A stretch of DNA of 64,000 bases from DAIOEK01 sp963721445 (GTDB taxonomy: Bacteria > Chloroflexota > Anaerolineae > Anaerolineales > Anaerolineaceae): NCBI GenBank assembly GCA_963721445.1, contig CAVRIZ010000005.1, positions 1,240,001-1,304,000 of the forward strand, given 5' to 3'. The notes beneath the pieces were generated by a model. The model did not search any database. It saw nothing but the letters and a program-made list of their open reading frames with translations, and was not told the DNA's origin. Below are positions 50,159 through 62,914 of this stretch, in pieces. Position 1 is the first letter of the stretch, and each line of letters starts with the position of its first letter. Made by a program: the position numbers and the translations under genes.

Positions 50159-50308
50159 ATGTCGATCTCCCCTTAACAACTGAGGAGTGATAAGAAGTAC
50201 ACCTGTCATTCAAAGCTAGACCTCACCACATCCGTGTGAGGGTTTTTGTGTTCGGTTTGGTACAGAGTGTAGAGCGCGCATCCGAAGATGTTTGCTCAGA
50301 ACTCCATA

Positions 50309-51815
<1,507 letters not shown>

Positions 51816-51931
51816 AAAATTATCTCTTATTCAGAGATTAAAGTTTTTTCGGATTACTAGAATTGAACGATTGGTTTGTACTTCCTATCACTATTCAGTT
51901 GTTAAGGTGCCTTTTCAACTGCGAGGGCTGG

Positions 51932-51960
51932 ATTCTAATCGTCTTGTTTGCCCTTGTCAA
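51932..51960 (-). promoter_or_regulatory. rRNA promoter P2
   Basis: Minus strand TTGACA (51955-51960), 17-base spacer, TAGAAT (51932-51937). About 115 bases upstream of the 16S 5' end. Confidence 0.75.
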
Positions 51961-52115
51961 GGGCGTTGACAGACTAAAAACCGATGTCTTTTTCAACATC
52001 GGCTCCCTCACCGACGAGACATGCAAAAGATCTCACTTCGAGACCCTGCTTCGTCCTGTTCAGTTGTCACCGATCTGCTTTCGCTAGATCTGATTTGTTC
52101 TTAAGTGCGTTCCCA

Positions 52116-52143
52116 ATTATATGCTTTCCCCCAGTCTTGTCAA
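52116..52143 (-). promoter_or_regulatory. rRNA promoter P1 (consensus)
   Basis: Minus strand TTGACA (52138-52143), 16-base spacer, TATAAT (52116-52121): both hexamers match consensus. About 300 bases upstream of the 16S 5' end, with P2 between. Confidence 0.85.
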
Positions 52144-52260
52144 GGGATTCATTGGACAATTTGGACACCAACTTTGCTACACAAAAATGGGAGCATTGCC
52201 AACCTATTACTTAAAGGTTTGGGTTTAGAATTAAGGGTACAGACCCAACACGGCATCCTT

Positions 52261-53796
52261 ATGAAAATCCCTCCCATCTTGTCTTTTCCGATTTCCCCGC
52301 TCCTGGCATCCTTGTATCCAGTACTTTTCTTTTGGTCGGTTAATGTGAACCAGGCAGGCAGTGATGATGTCTGGCGCAGCCTGCTGGTCTGCTTAGGAAT
52401 CGGTCTGGTTCTCTCATTATTCCTGTGGGCTGTGCTCCGCGATCCGATCAAAGCAGCACTTGCAGGAGCCTTGATTGCGCTCCCGTTTTTCTCTTATGGG
52501 CATGTATATACCTGGTTTGTAGACAATCACCTCACCTATATTCGCCACACCTACCTGTTGCCAATATTCGTGATCACGGTCAGTTTACTCTTATTTCTTG
52601 TGATTCGATCAAGGCGTGATCTTAAAAACCTGGTCTCCACGCTGAATATTATATTGCTCGCACTGTCTCTTTATGCGGTTTTCCCGATCGCAAGGTCGCT
52701 ACTAGAAGAAGCACGAATTGCCCGGGATAGAGTAAATTCCCCAACCCCGACGGGAGATTCGAACTCGCCCGATATTTACCTTATCATTCTGGATGAATAT
52801 CCCCGGGCGGATGTGTTGATGAAAACGTTTCAATTTGATAACGCTCCGTTTCTGCATGAGCTGGAATCGATGGGGTTTCGGGTGATACCATGCAGCCAAT
52901 CCAATTATCGATGGACTATCCAATCGGTCTACTCGATGCTGAATCTGGAATATGCCCCAATGGCAGACAATGAAGTTTTTGCCTACACCAACCAGGCGCA
53001 GACCAGCAAATTCACGGAAGGGATCAAAGATGGTTTTGTAATTCGGAGCTTACGGCAAAGAGGGTATCCATTGGTGGCTCTCGAAACCGGATACGCATTT
53101 ACTGAATTACGAAACGCAGATGTGTTGTTCGCCTCCAGGGACCCGAATCAACTTTCCCCATTCGAATTGGCTTTCATTGACACGACCATGTTATCCGCAT
53201 GGGATGATCTTTCAATCAGGCTCGGATTTGCCGCCGGAGATCCAAAAGCAAACAAACTTCCCCGTAACAACCCCCTCTATTATTATCGAATCAAAATGAA
53301 TGGATTAAACCACCTGGATCAGGCAATCAAAGTTCCGGGACCCAAGTTTGTTTTTGCTCATTTACTGGGTGTTCATTTTCCGATCGCGATTGGAAAGAAC
53401 GGGGAATTCGCGTACGCGAGCGGGATGAACGCCAAAGCTTATATCAATCAGCTCGAATTTGTCAACCGCAGGGTTAGTCAGAGTTTGCAGGTGTTAATTC
53501 AAAATTCGGAAATTCCGCCCATCATTATTGTGATGTCGGACCATGGATTAAAGTATGATGATTTCGATACTTCAGGACCCTATACCGATTCCCTTTTGAA
53601 TTTCTCCGCGGTCTACGGACCTGCCGATCTATTGGAAAGTCTGTATGATACGATCACCCCGGTCAATGTGATGAGGATGGTCGCCAATCAACAACGGATG
53701 GGCTCTTTCGATCCGCTGCCTGATATCAGTTATTACACAGACCCGCAGGATCATCAGCTCAAGGAATTGACCAACACCTGCAAGGGTAATCCGTAA
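52261..53796 (+). CDS. Membrane sulfatase/LTA-synthase-like protein
   Basis: Membrane protein of 511 residues from the alkaline phosphatase-like superfamily. Five helices fill the first ~160 residues, then an extracellular hydrolase-like domain with the metal/nucleophile start SPDIYLIILDEYPRADVL, HLLGVHFPIA and a second metal motif SDHG (about residue 430). A longer in-frame ORF starts upstream, but the ATG at 52261 gives the natural membrane start. A paralog is at 59112. Likely acts on a cell-surface polymer; substrate unknown. Confidence 0.75.
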   Translation: MKIPPILSFPISPLLASLYPVLFFWSVNVNQAGSDDVWRSLLVCLGIGLVLSLFLWAVLRDPIKAALAGALIALPFFSYGHVYTWFVDNHLTYIRHTYLLPIFVITVSLLLFLVIRSRRDLKNLVSTLNIILLALSLYAVFPIARSLLEEARIARDRVNSPTPTGDSNSPDIYLIILDEYPRADVLMKTFQFDNAPFLHELESMGFRVIPCSQSNYRWTIQSVYSMLNLEYAPMADNEVFAYTNQAQTSKFTEGIKDGFVIRSLRQRGYPLVALETGYAFTELRNADVLFASRDPNQLSPFELAFIDTTMLSAWDDLSIRLGFAAGDPKANKLPRNNPLYYYRIKMNGLNHLDQAIKVPGPKFVFAHLLGVHFPIAIGKNGEFAYASGMNAKAYINQLEFVNRRVSQSLQVLIQNSEIPPIIIVMSDHGLKYDDFDTSGPYTDSLLNFSAVYGPADLLESLYDTITPVNVMRMVANQQRMGSFDPLPDISYYTDPQDHQLKELTNTCKGNP

Positions 53797-53841
53797 CTCG
53801 ACTGCTCAGGTAAATCCGCGCATTTGGCTATCAGAACAAGT

Positions 53842-55548
53842 ATGGTGGGAAAATTGAAACAGTTAGTACACCGGGTAACGAAGTTTATTCAACAGAACGC
53901 GAATCGACCTCTTTTCGTATTGGTTACTTCGATCTTCCTCGGATCCATCATCTTTATCGTCCTGTTCACGGCAACGCCTGTTGACACTTCCAACGTGGAG
54001 TGGATGTTTGTTCGAGGTGGGGATTCGTTTCAGCACCAGATCGGATGGATGGCATTCCGATCAGAACCCTGGCAGATCAAGATCGGAACGATATCGAGTT
54101 TGCTATACCCTACCGGCACTTCGATCACCTATACCGATTCGATTCCCCTGCTGGCTGTTTTCTTCAAACTGTTCAATCCCATCCTGCCAAACCAATTTCA
54201 ATATTTTGGACTCTGGACCCTGCTTTGTTGGATCCTCACGATTTATTTTGCCTTGTTGATCTTCTCAAGCCTGAACTTATCCTGGCCGATCCAATACCTT
54301 GGAGCGATCCTGTTTGCCATATCTCCCACCATGATCGATCGCGTGTTTCATCACGACGCCCTTGTTGCCCAGTGGTTGATATTGGCTGCGATCTGGCTTC
54401 TCATTAAACAGATTCAAGGGAAGAATGGGATAAACGCCTGGCCATTTCTGCTGGCGGCTGGGTTATGGATCCATGCCTACTTGTTTGTAATGGTCGGCGC
54501 GTTTTATGCATCAGCGCTCATGCTCGAGTTGGTGGTAAACCGGTCGTGGAAGAGGGTCGCGCTTAATGTGGGTATATCGTTAGTCCTCTGCGCCATGAGT
54601 GGATACGCGCTTGGGATGTTCGATTCACCCTCGCAGGTTAGAACCAAGAATATCGCGCATTACTCCGCAAATCTGAATGCCTTCATCAATCCATTAGATT
54701 CCTCCGCGTTCCTCGAAAAGCAACCCATCGCCTTTGAAGGGCAATATGAAGGGTACGCGTACCTGGGAATCGGCGGTCTGGTCTTGCTGGCATTAACGGT
54801 TATTACGATCAACAGATCCTTAGTTGACAGGAAAAACCTACCCTATCTTGCCCTGGTTGTCCCGACTGTGCTATTGGCAGCGTTTTCCAGCGGGGGAACG
54901 ATCACAGCCGGCGAGACCGTGCTATGGAAAATACCTATCCCGGGGTTGTTGACGGACTTGTACCAGATCCTGCGCAGCAACGGGCGATTTATCTGGCCAC
55001 TCTTTTATCTGCTGCTTATTTTTCTGGTCGCACGGTTCGATCAAAAACGATGTCCCTGGTGGGTACTGGTGGGGATCATCCTGATCCAGTATGTGGATAT
55101 CTCCCCACTTGTCCGAGCAAAGCAATATACCGCGCTAACCACCTACCAAAGCCCGCTCTCCTCTGATTTCTGGAAGACGGCCGACCAGAAGTACAAGCAC
55201 GTGTTTATGTTTCCCGAGGAAGATACCCGCCTGATCTATCCACCCTACGCGCTCTATGCGGTCCAACACCACATGACCATCAACTGGGTGTATCTGGCCC
55301 GGGCGGATTATCGTTACCTGGACCGGTTATATGAAGATGTGAAACAGGATCTGTATATGGGAAAGATGGACGGGGACACGATCTATATCGCTACGGACAA
55401 ACGGATTCCGAATACGATTTCCCGGGAGGGGTTAATGGGTGTGATCGTTTGCCGGGAGGGCGATCATTGGATCATCGTGAAAGACGAAACAATGCCCATC
55501 GATGTGAAGAGTAGTTTTTGCAAAATTGCGAACCATGATTCCAATTAA
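53842..55548 (+). CDS. DUF6311-like polytopic membrane protein (GT-C-like)
   Basis: Membrane protein of 568 residues with about 11 helices. A first extracytoplasmic loop after helix 1 carries FVRGGDSFQHQIGW with acidic residues, as in GT-C transferases. The C-terminal ~100 residues are soluble and extracellular (KHVFMFPEEDTRLIYP). It matches my recollection of DUF6311 proteins. It lies 45 bases downstream of the sulfatase-like gene, so the two are probably co-transcribed and act on the same surface glycan. Confidence 0.65.
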   Translation: MVGKLKQLVHRVTKFIQQNANRPLFVLVTSIFLGSIIFIVLFTATPVDTSNVEWMFVRGGDSFQHQIGWMAFRSEPWQIKIGTISSLLYPTGTSITYTDSIPLLAVFFKLFNPILPNQFQYFGLWTLLCWILTIYFALLIFSSLNLSWPIQYLGAILFAISPTMIDRVFHHDALVAQWLILAAIWLLIKQIQGKNGINAWPFLLAAGLWIHAYLFVMVGAFYASALMLELVVNRSWKRVALNVGISLVLCAMSGYALGMFDSPSQVRTKNIAHYSANLNAFINPLDSSAFLEKQPIAFEGQYEGYAYLGIGGLVLLALTVITINRSLVDRKNLPYLALVVPTVLLAAFSSGGTITAGETVLWKIPIPGLLTDLYQILRSNGRFIWPLFYLLLIFLVARFDQKRCPWWVLVGIILIQYVDISPLVRAKQYTALTTYQSPLSSDFWKTADQKYKHVFMFPEEDTRLIYPPYALYAVQHHMTINWVYLARADYRYLDRLYEDVKQDLYMGKMDGDTIYIATDKRIPNTISREGLMGVIVCREGDHWIIVKDETMPIDVKSSFCKIANHDSN

Positions 55549-55595
55549 TTCGCTGAAAAAGGAGCGATTAATGTTTTATCAACTTATGGAATTTT

Positions 55596-56739
55596 TCAGG
55601 TAGAGGATAATTCGATAATTGTATCCGGCTGTGGTTTTTTCGTTCTAGCCAATGTCTGCTCAATTGTCGGAATACATAACATTATAACAAATAGGAACGG
55701 GAAACTGTTCTGGAGGAGTACTGGGCGGTAGGCATAGGAATAAAGCGTACTGCAGTAGCAGAATGCCATCAACAGATACAAGAAATGGATACCGGTTCTC
55801 CGCCAACCGGAAACACTACTAAGGTTCTTCTCAAGATAAAGCGTATAAACACCAAAAACAGCAGTCAGTAAGGGTAATTTGTAGTCTTTACTGGCCGGGA
55901 AAAAAGCCATCGCAAAGATCATACAGGCGACCAAAAGGGGTGGAAAAAAACCACCCGATGGCATCGACCTGAAATACAAAAACAGAACTGAAACTAAGCA
56001 TACAATACCGACCAAAACGACCATACCTTTGATAACTAATACTCCCGTGTTCCGACACATTGAGATTATTGGTTCCCAAAAGGTAATCAATCCCGTAATT
56101 GACACCATGGTCACGTGAATATACACCACCCTTGGTCTGGTATGACATCGCTCGCAAGAACTCGAAAAAACCTTTGGTCCCCATCACAAACAAGCTGAGA
56201 AGTATTGCACCTGTCAGGCTGCCCAAGCGGATGAGGTTCCTTTTCCAGATCCTTCCAATTCTTGATGAAACACAATATGAAAACATATGGGTATATTTTA
56301 AACTGGAATGCCAGAAAGAAGAGAATGTAAGATACCCAGCGCAATTTCGGAAAATACCAGAAAAGGTAAACTGAAGTAGAGACATATGCCCATGGCGATA
56401 AGGTCAAACTGCCCCCGTTCCAGTGCGAACTGTAGAGCCGTACGAGGTAATCCCGGCAGCAGTGAGCAATATGATTGCCGACGGTATCGAACTCGACCGA
56501 TAGTATAAATATGGAAGCCCCAGCGACATGAGGAGGAAAAAGAAGATGATCAGCGCGTAAACTAAGCGGTATCCTCCAACCCATGAGATATCGAAAAGGA
56601 AAATGGGGTAGAGGTAAAAGGTAAATATCGGCGGATATGCATTCTGGAGGTACCAATTCTCGGGGTCATCTCTTATATAAGCCTGATTTATGGTTGACGA
56701 AGTAATTGTAGGCGAACTTATAATCGAGAAGGAAATCAT
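55596..56739 (-). pseudogene. Decayed polytopic glycosyltransferase (GT87/DUF2029-like)
   Basis: Several minus-strand frames each contribute hydrophobic segments that join into one protein: YLQNAYPPIFTFYLYPIF and LVYALIIFFFLLM, then FFLAFQFKIYPYVFILCFI, then LTGAILLSLFVMGTKGFFEF, then VGIVCLVSVLFLYFRSMPSG to the end. At least three shifts, both directions. The YPP...FxFKIYP pattern suits GT87 mannosyltransferases. More A+T-rich than the intact genes before it. Confidence 0.65.
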
Positions 56740-59105
56740 TCCCCGTCCATTTGTTTTCAGGGATGTAACGAGGGTAGATCATTTTTACTTGTGGGGTTAA
56801 AGAAATTGAACCTAAATAGAACCGAAACAGTTGTAACTACAAGAAACGCCCAGTAGAATCAAAGCTGAATATCCTGGCTTTGAGTTTTAGGGTACCGCAT
56901 ATTTTGAAGATGGTCATATTTCTACCATCGATCCATTCACGCGCCTTTACTTTATGTTGTCAGGGTTTAAGTTTTAATGGTGAATAACGACCGCAATACT
57001 AAACACAGGTTTCATAATTACTACCCTTACATGGATGTTTTGTGTTTCATTTCAAACACATACTGATAATTAATGTACCATATAAAGTCGATACTTATCA
57101 TTTTGAATATCAGATCAAATGACAGGTTTTTTGCAGTGGACCAGTTGCTTTACTCGCTGCTATGACGATAAGGTTTATATTGTTCTTTATCATTTCTGTC
57201 GTAACCAACCAGGGTCGAATACTACTTGGTGTCAAACATGGAAAATATTTTCTCCTTATTGGCAAATTCATCATCTTCCCATAGATAACAAGTTGGTTTC
57301 CATATAGCGGTTTTCGACCAAAATAGTTTAACTTCTTTGTTTACTTGCCTTATATAGTTACTACGGCAAGCTATTCCCTAAGATATATTTATGTTGGATA
57401 TCTGATTTATTTATCTGTCTCAATAACCTCAAGTTCGGATTTCGGAATTTTCTCTAAGTTCATTGGTATATACCATTTATAAATCGGCCCGTAGCGAACC
57501 ACATATTATGCAATGAATAGGGCAACCAATATGACACCAATATATTTATTCATTGTTATTAATTTCACAAAGAATCAGCTAACCCGATCCCTAACGGGAG
57601 TAACCAGAAAATTCGATGATAGGTTACATTACTAGTAATCTGCGTAATTATCGGTTTGAGATGCGGATTCCAAAAGCGATTCAAGTAGTAACAATGGCAT
57701 CAAAACCAATACTTTCATCTGATTCTGGTCACCCCTAAATATCAAGAAAAACATACCCACAAGATAAGTTAACATATACGGTGCAATCCTTTCTGGATAT
57801 AATCTCAGGAAATTTAAAGGATTGAATGCTGAAATCAACATCATATCCATACCCACTATGACCTTTAATACAATAAGTTAATGCAGATAAACCTATTGAA
57901 ATAAATACGAGTAGAAGATTTTATTATTGGTAGAAGAGATCCTTTTTGCTCATATTTCAATGAAAATCAATGCCACAATTAGCATGGGTATTAAGATAAA
58001 TCACAATTGCACTAAATCCTAAACCAGCTATTGGAATCATAATAAATAGTAATAAGTTCACATATTGTTGGCGTTTTTTTGATATGTATAGAAAAAAGCT
58101 AACAGGTATGGCAAAAGTATATTAATGACAGTGGCTTTCCCTTTGCCAAAACCTAAGGATATATACCCCAAATGACTCTTGTGAATACCTACTCAAGATG
58201 GAAATTATTATTAAAATGAATTAAGACAGCAAGTACAATTTTTCTATTTACTAAATAATCTGCCAGATAGGCATATGCAAAGTAGCTAATAATTACTGAG
58301 AAATCTGGTAACCAGTGTATGTGCTAAAGCTAAAGGAGAAATTGAAAATGTTTTTGCGAGAACAGATTGAATAGCTTCCCAACTTCCAAATATATAATCG
58401 GTGTAAACTGAATATCTTCGTCTCCAGTACTATGGATCAAAATGTATATAATGATTTTGAATTTACTTGAATTTACTAATGCGAGATAGAAAATATCATC
58501 CCTATCACCAAATGAAAAATATGCAGTCCAATTCCCTGAAATGCATATCAAACCGACAACAATCATGAGCAGTGAAACGATAGAAACGATCTGCTTGATT
58601 ATGTGATTTAAGTTCTTCTACCATATTGTGGATATTCAAGGTGCATAATTATTTATTCTGCTATTATTAAATACAAAACTGAAGCAACACAGCATAAACC
58701 GATAAATAAGAAATTGAAAAAGCTGGAAGGAAAGATGCAATAAGATTATTGGTAATGACACAATCTCAATAACCGCAAAAAATAGCACGAAACCCTGAAA
58801 TGATAGATAGAATAACTGGGCTTATCCTTTTAAAAGCTTCTATAAATATTCACCAAAAATGAAACACATCAACAAGAAAGAAATACGATACAAAACAGAC
58901 CAGAGACGAGGTCAAGAACAAAATCCATATTTCCTCTTTGAAGGATCGTGTCATTCTTACTCAGGTGATACTCTAAATAACCTGATGTTTGAGATCTCTA
59001 TAAATTCTACTTTAGGTTGACGTGCAAGGGTTATCGAATTGATGATTAAGTTGAAATCAATATCATAGAAATACAATTGGCAAATAAAAGTAATGAATAA
59101 AACAA
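56740..59105. other. A+T-rich decayed region, no intact gene
   Basis: About 2.4 kb without a long frame. Minus-strand fragments such as LRLYPERIAPYMLTYLVGMFF (57632-57856), GYISLGFGKGKATVINILLP (near 58090-58160) and GNWTAYFSFGDRDDIFYLAL (near 58500) look like pieces of polytopic membrane enzymes, so one or two more glycosyltransferase-type genes have decayed here. No RNA gene or insertion sequence was seen. Confidence 0.55.
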
Positions 59106-59111
59106 TACACA

Positions 59112-60706
59112 ATGCTTATAATATTCCTGTCGAAATTTCCCTTTTATCCATTCATTATCGGTATATTCCCAGTTATTAATCGAATGAGTTTATATTCCAT
59201 CCCTGATTTGATAAAATCGAGTTACAGAATATTTTTCATTTATACAATAATCTCACTTTCAATATTTTGGGGATCTTATTTTGTTTGCAAAAATATATCT
59301 AAAGCCGCGTTATTTTCAATATCCTTATTATACCCCTACATTATCTTGGTCCTGATACAAGCTTACCTAAGTGGCTTTCAATATATGATTATCCATTTTG
59401 GGGACAAATAGTAGTCCTTATTTTATTTTCGATACTCATCTCCCTTTTTTTCTTTTTCATAAACAGAGCTAAGAAAATTACCAATTATATTACGATCTAT
59501 TTTAATTTGCTCTCAGTAGTTTGGTTATTATTTCCAATCATTTCAGTATTAAAAAATACTACCACGTTTCTTTTTGACCCATATAACCTAATGGTCCCCA
59601 ATTGGGCACCATATAAAACAGATAAAAAAATTATTAACAAGCCTGATATTTATTACATAATCTTAGATGGTTATGCTCGATCAGATGTATTATCTTCGTT
59701 GTACGGTTTTGACAATTCTGAATTTATAAATTTCCTTACAGATAATGGCTTTTATGTTGCAGAAAAAAGTCGGAGCAATTATCACCGTACTCAACTTTCA
59801 TTAGCATCAACAATAAATTCTGAGTATCTCGAATACCTTAGGAATGCACCTAACTCGTTAAATGGTTATTACGAATTAAAACTCTTTCAAAAGAATCGAT
59901 TAAGTGAATTCTTGAAGAAAGAAGGGTATACAATTTTTAATATCGATAGCGGGTTCGGTCATACAAGAGCTTTTGAATCGGATATATTCTTGAGCCCATC
60001 GAAAGGCTCTCTTCTTACTGAATTTGAAAATAACGTAATTAACTTTTCTTTTTGGGGTTATTTAAGAAACCTTAGAACACAACACTATCAAGTGACTAAA
60101 ACCCGATCTCTACCATTTGATGAACAAAGGAAGAGGATTGCGTTTTCGTTTGAAAAATTGGGGGAGCTTCCTGATAGTGCCGGCCCAAAATTCATATTTG
60201 CTCACATTGTTGCTCCCCACCCTCCTTTTGTCTTTGATTCCTTCGGTAAACCAATCTATCCAGATTATAAGTATTTTATTGGGGATGGTGATAGCTACCC
60301 AGGTACAAAAGAAGATTATTTATTAAAATACCCTCAGCAACTCTCGTATATAAACACGCTCGTTGAAAAGGCAATTTTGAAAATATTAGCAAAATCAGAA
60401 ACAGATCCAATTATCATTATTCAAGGAGATCATGGTCCCGGACTATTCCTTGACTCATCATCTGTAGAGAATACTTGCATATTTGAAAGAGCTTCTATAT
60501 TAAATGCATACCATTTGCCTGGTGTATACTCTGATGCGTTATTGTATTCAACAATCACCCCGGTCAATTCTTTTCGTGTGATATTAGATAAATATTTTTT
60601 TACCAACCTTGGTTTGCTTGATGATAAATCTTATTATGCGCTTGGTAAAAAAGAACATTTCTTTGTTGATGTAACTAATAAAGATGATAGTAATTGTCAT
60701 GAATAA
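59112..60706 (+). pseudogene. Second sulfatase/LTA-synthase-like protein, one frameshift
   Basis: Paralog of the protein at 52261. The N-terminal helices (59112-59385) and the rest (from about 59385) are in different frames; joining at CAATATATGATTATCC (an extra AT) gives a normal layout: five helices, then KPDIYYIILDGYARSDVL, FIFAHIVAPHPPFVF and GDHGPG. The C-terminal 399 residues are an open frame from 59507. It is markedly more A+T-rich than its paralog, suggesting independent origin rather than recent duplication. Confidence 0.72.
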
Positions 60707-60734
60707 TAGAAATCTTTCATGTTAAAGGCGAGAA

Positions 60735-62240
60735 ATGATTTTTCAAGATAATCCTGGCCGGCATCGCAAGGTATTTTTAGATCTACGAATAATAGTTTGT
60801 TTTATTATTTTATTAATAACCATTTCAATGTTGATTCTATATAAACAAGCATATATAAAACTCCCTTCAGATCACTTCGAATGGCTATTCCTATTCTGAA
60901 GAACACTTCAACATCGGGCTCGGACTTTACGAGAATGGTCGCCTTGAAAATGGTGGCTACATTAATACCGAAAGACCACCGGGGTACCCAATCTATGTTG
61001 CCGGTGTACTCCACGCCCGGGATTTTCTTGTTCGGTTAACATCCCTGCCTTCCGGGGTTACCATTTTTGGTAGAAGTTTTTTCGAAAATGCTGGAAGATA
61101 ATAGAATTGCAATTGTTCTTTCCCAGTTTGTCATTGCCGGGATCAGTGCATTTTTCTTCTTCTTGATTATTCAGAAATATCTCTCACCCATTTATTCATT
61201 GTGCCTGTTAGTCTGCTACCAATTGAATATTACATTCTTCTCTTTAATCTTAAAAATCGATTATTCATTACTTGAGACATTGTTTATTTTATTAATTTTC
61301 TATCTTTCACGATTCCTTTATTGAACGTGAGCAAAAATCAACTGTAAAAATCCATCTTATTAGGCTTATTCATCGGGGTCTGTTGTTTATTTCGACCTGT
61401 TTACTTACTTTTTCCAGGTTTCTTCTTCTTGTACCTGTTATGGACAAAAAAACAATGGGTTTTCTCCCTAAAATATTCAATGATTGTTTTAGTTGCCATA
61501 TTAGTTACTTTGTCACCAAACGTTTATAGGAACTATTTAGTTTCTGGAAAATTTATCCTTACCAGTGAACAGGGTGGTGTTGAGCTCTACCATAATTCGG
61601 TTGTGTCTTTCTTTACAATCACCAGAATATACCCAATATGGAAAAGTATGGGGAGAGTATGGTTGGCCATTAATTAGAGATGGTTTAGGGTACGAAAAGT
61701 ATTCAGGGGTACTGTGGTATTCCGACACCGCAAGGATCTCTGAATTATTTTGGGATGCTTCCGTCCGTGAACTCAAAAAACAACCATTGGTGTATATCTC
61801 CAATGTTTTTTATAACATCCAACAAATCATCAGGATGGACTTTGAGTATTGGGGTAATCGGTTTTTCAAGCAATCCGCACAGGCAGATATTCGGTTATCA
61901 AGCATTTCACGTTTATCTTAGCTTTATCCAGATAATTGGAGTGATCTCTTTGCTCGTCTCTCTCCTCGTCAGTAAAGAACCTCAGTATCGGAAAACCATG
62001 TTATTTGTAATTGCATTGCTCTTTATCTCATATTCCCTCGTATATTTTTACCCAAGGTATATATACCTTAAATTTCCACTGTATTTCATCAGTTTTGGCG
62101 CTTTGATTAGCTGGTTTCAATCTAGATGGAAATCAACAACTGCGACGATTATTTCCTACATCTATTTATTGACAATTTTCACAGTTGGCTTAATTCCTCT
62201 TGCTTTCTTTTCATATGTGGTTTTCTATCTTAATGGATAG
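60735..62240 (+). pseudogene. Decayed GT39-like membrane glycosyltransferase
   Basis: Plus-strand frames at 60735-60900, 60900-61090, 61067-61324, 61429-61677, 61565-61921 and 61755-62240 join into one polytopic protein: SDHFEWLFLF, GLGLYENGRLENGGYINTER with PPGYP, many helices, then TLSPNVYRNYLVSGKF and FYPRYIYLKFPLYFISFG. The ENG...ERPPGYP and NYLVSGKF patterns suit GT39/ArnT-like mannosyltransferases. At least four frame changes. Confidence 0.65.
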
Positions 62241-62363
62241 CGATCTGCGGGTCCTCTCCCTCCATTATCCTTGTACCCTCTACAACAATTTGTAGTTATC
62301 GGAACCTGAAACCATATAATTAACTAGATATAATGCCCGATCAACCAAATCACGGAGGGTAGG

Positions 62364-62819
62364 ATGATTACTGTAGCAGATCTCTTGAAGATCAAAGGGG
62401 ACCAGGTGTGGAAAGTGGCGCCTGACGCCACCATTCTGGACGCGTTATTGTTAATGGCCAAGAAGAATGTGGGCGCACTGGTTGTGGAAGAGGAGGGAAA
62501 GATCGCCGGCATCATCTCAGAACGTGATTTTGCCCGGCACACGGCTACCCACCGCACCGGTGATCTCACCAACCCGGTCAGCAAATACATGACGGCTGCC
62601 GTGCATACCGTCAACCCCGAAAGCACCATCGCAGACTGCATGACTCTGATGACCCAGGAACATATCCGCCATTTGCCGGTGGTGAAAGAAGATCACCTGG
62701 CAGGTATGATATCGATCGGCGATGTGGTTAAGACCATCTTGCAGGAAAAGGACGCCATGCTTGGCAATATGGAAGAATTACTGACAGGCCGCGGCTACGT
62801 GTCCGCTGGAGTCCATTGA
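62364..62819 (+). CDS. CBS domain pair protein
   Basis: Cytoplasmic protein of 151 residues made of two CBS domains (about 1-60 and 75-135), which bind adenosine nucleotides such as AMP or ATP. Each domain has the usual VGALVVEEEGKIAGIISERD and IRHLPVVKEDHLAGMISIGD cores. It is a stand-alone energy-sensor type module. GGAGG lies 6 bases before the ATG; -10-like TATAAT is 37 bases upstream. Followed by a bidirectional terminator. Confidence 0.9.
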   Translation: MITVADLLKIKGDQVWKVAPDATILDALLLMAKKNVGALVVEEEGKIAGIISERDFARHTATHRTGDLTNPVSKYMTAAVHTVNPESTIADCMTLMTQEHIRHLPVVKEDHLAGMISIGDVVKTILQEKDAMLGNMEELLTGRGYVSAGVH

Positions 62820-62856
62820 TCTCGTAAACGGATTATTAATTCAACATTTTCAAACA

Positions 62857-62891
62857 CCAGCCCCTGTTGATCAGTAAATCGCAGGGGCTGG
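62857..62891. terminator. Bidirectional intrinsic terminator
   Basis: Ten-base arms CCAGCCCCTG/CAGGGGCTGG with a 15-base loop lie between the convergent CBS and GH130 genes, with T-rich flank on the plus side. Confidence 0.8.
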
Positions 62892-62914
62892 ATTCTTGTC
62901 TGAATGTTGTTCGG

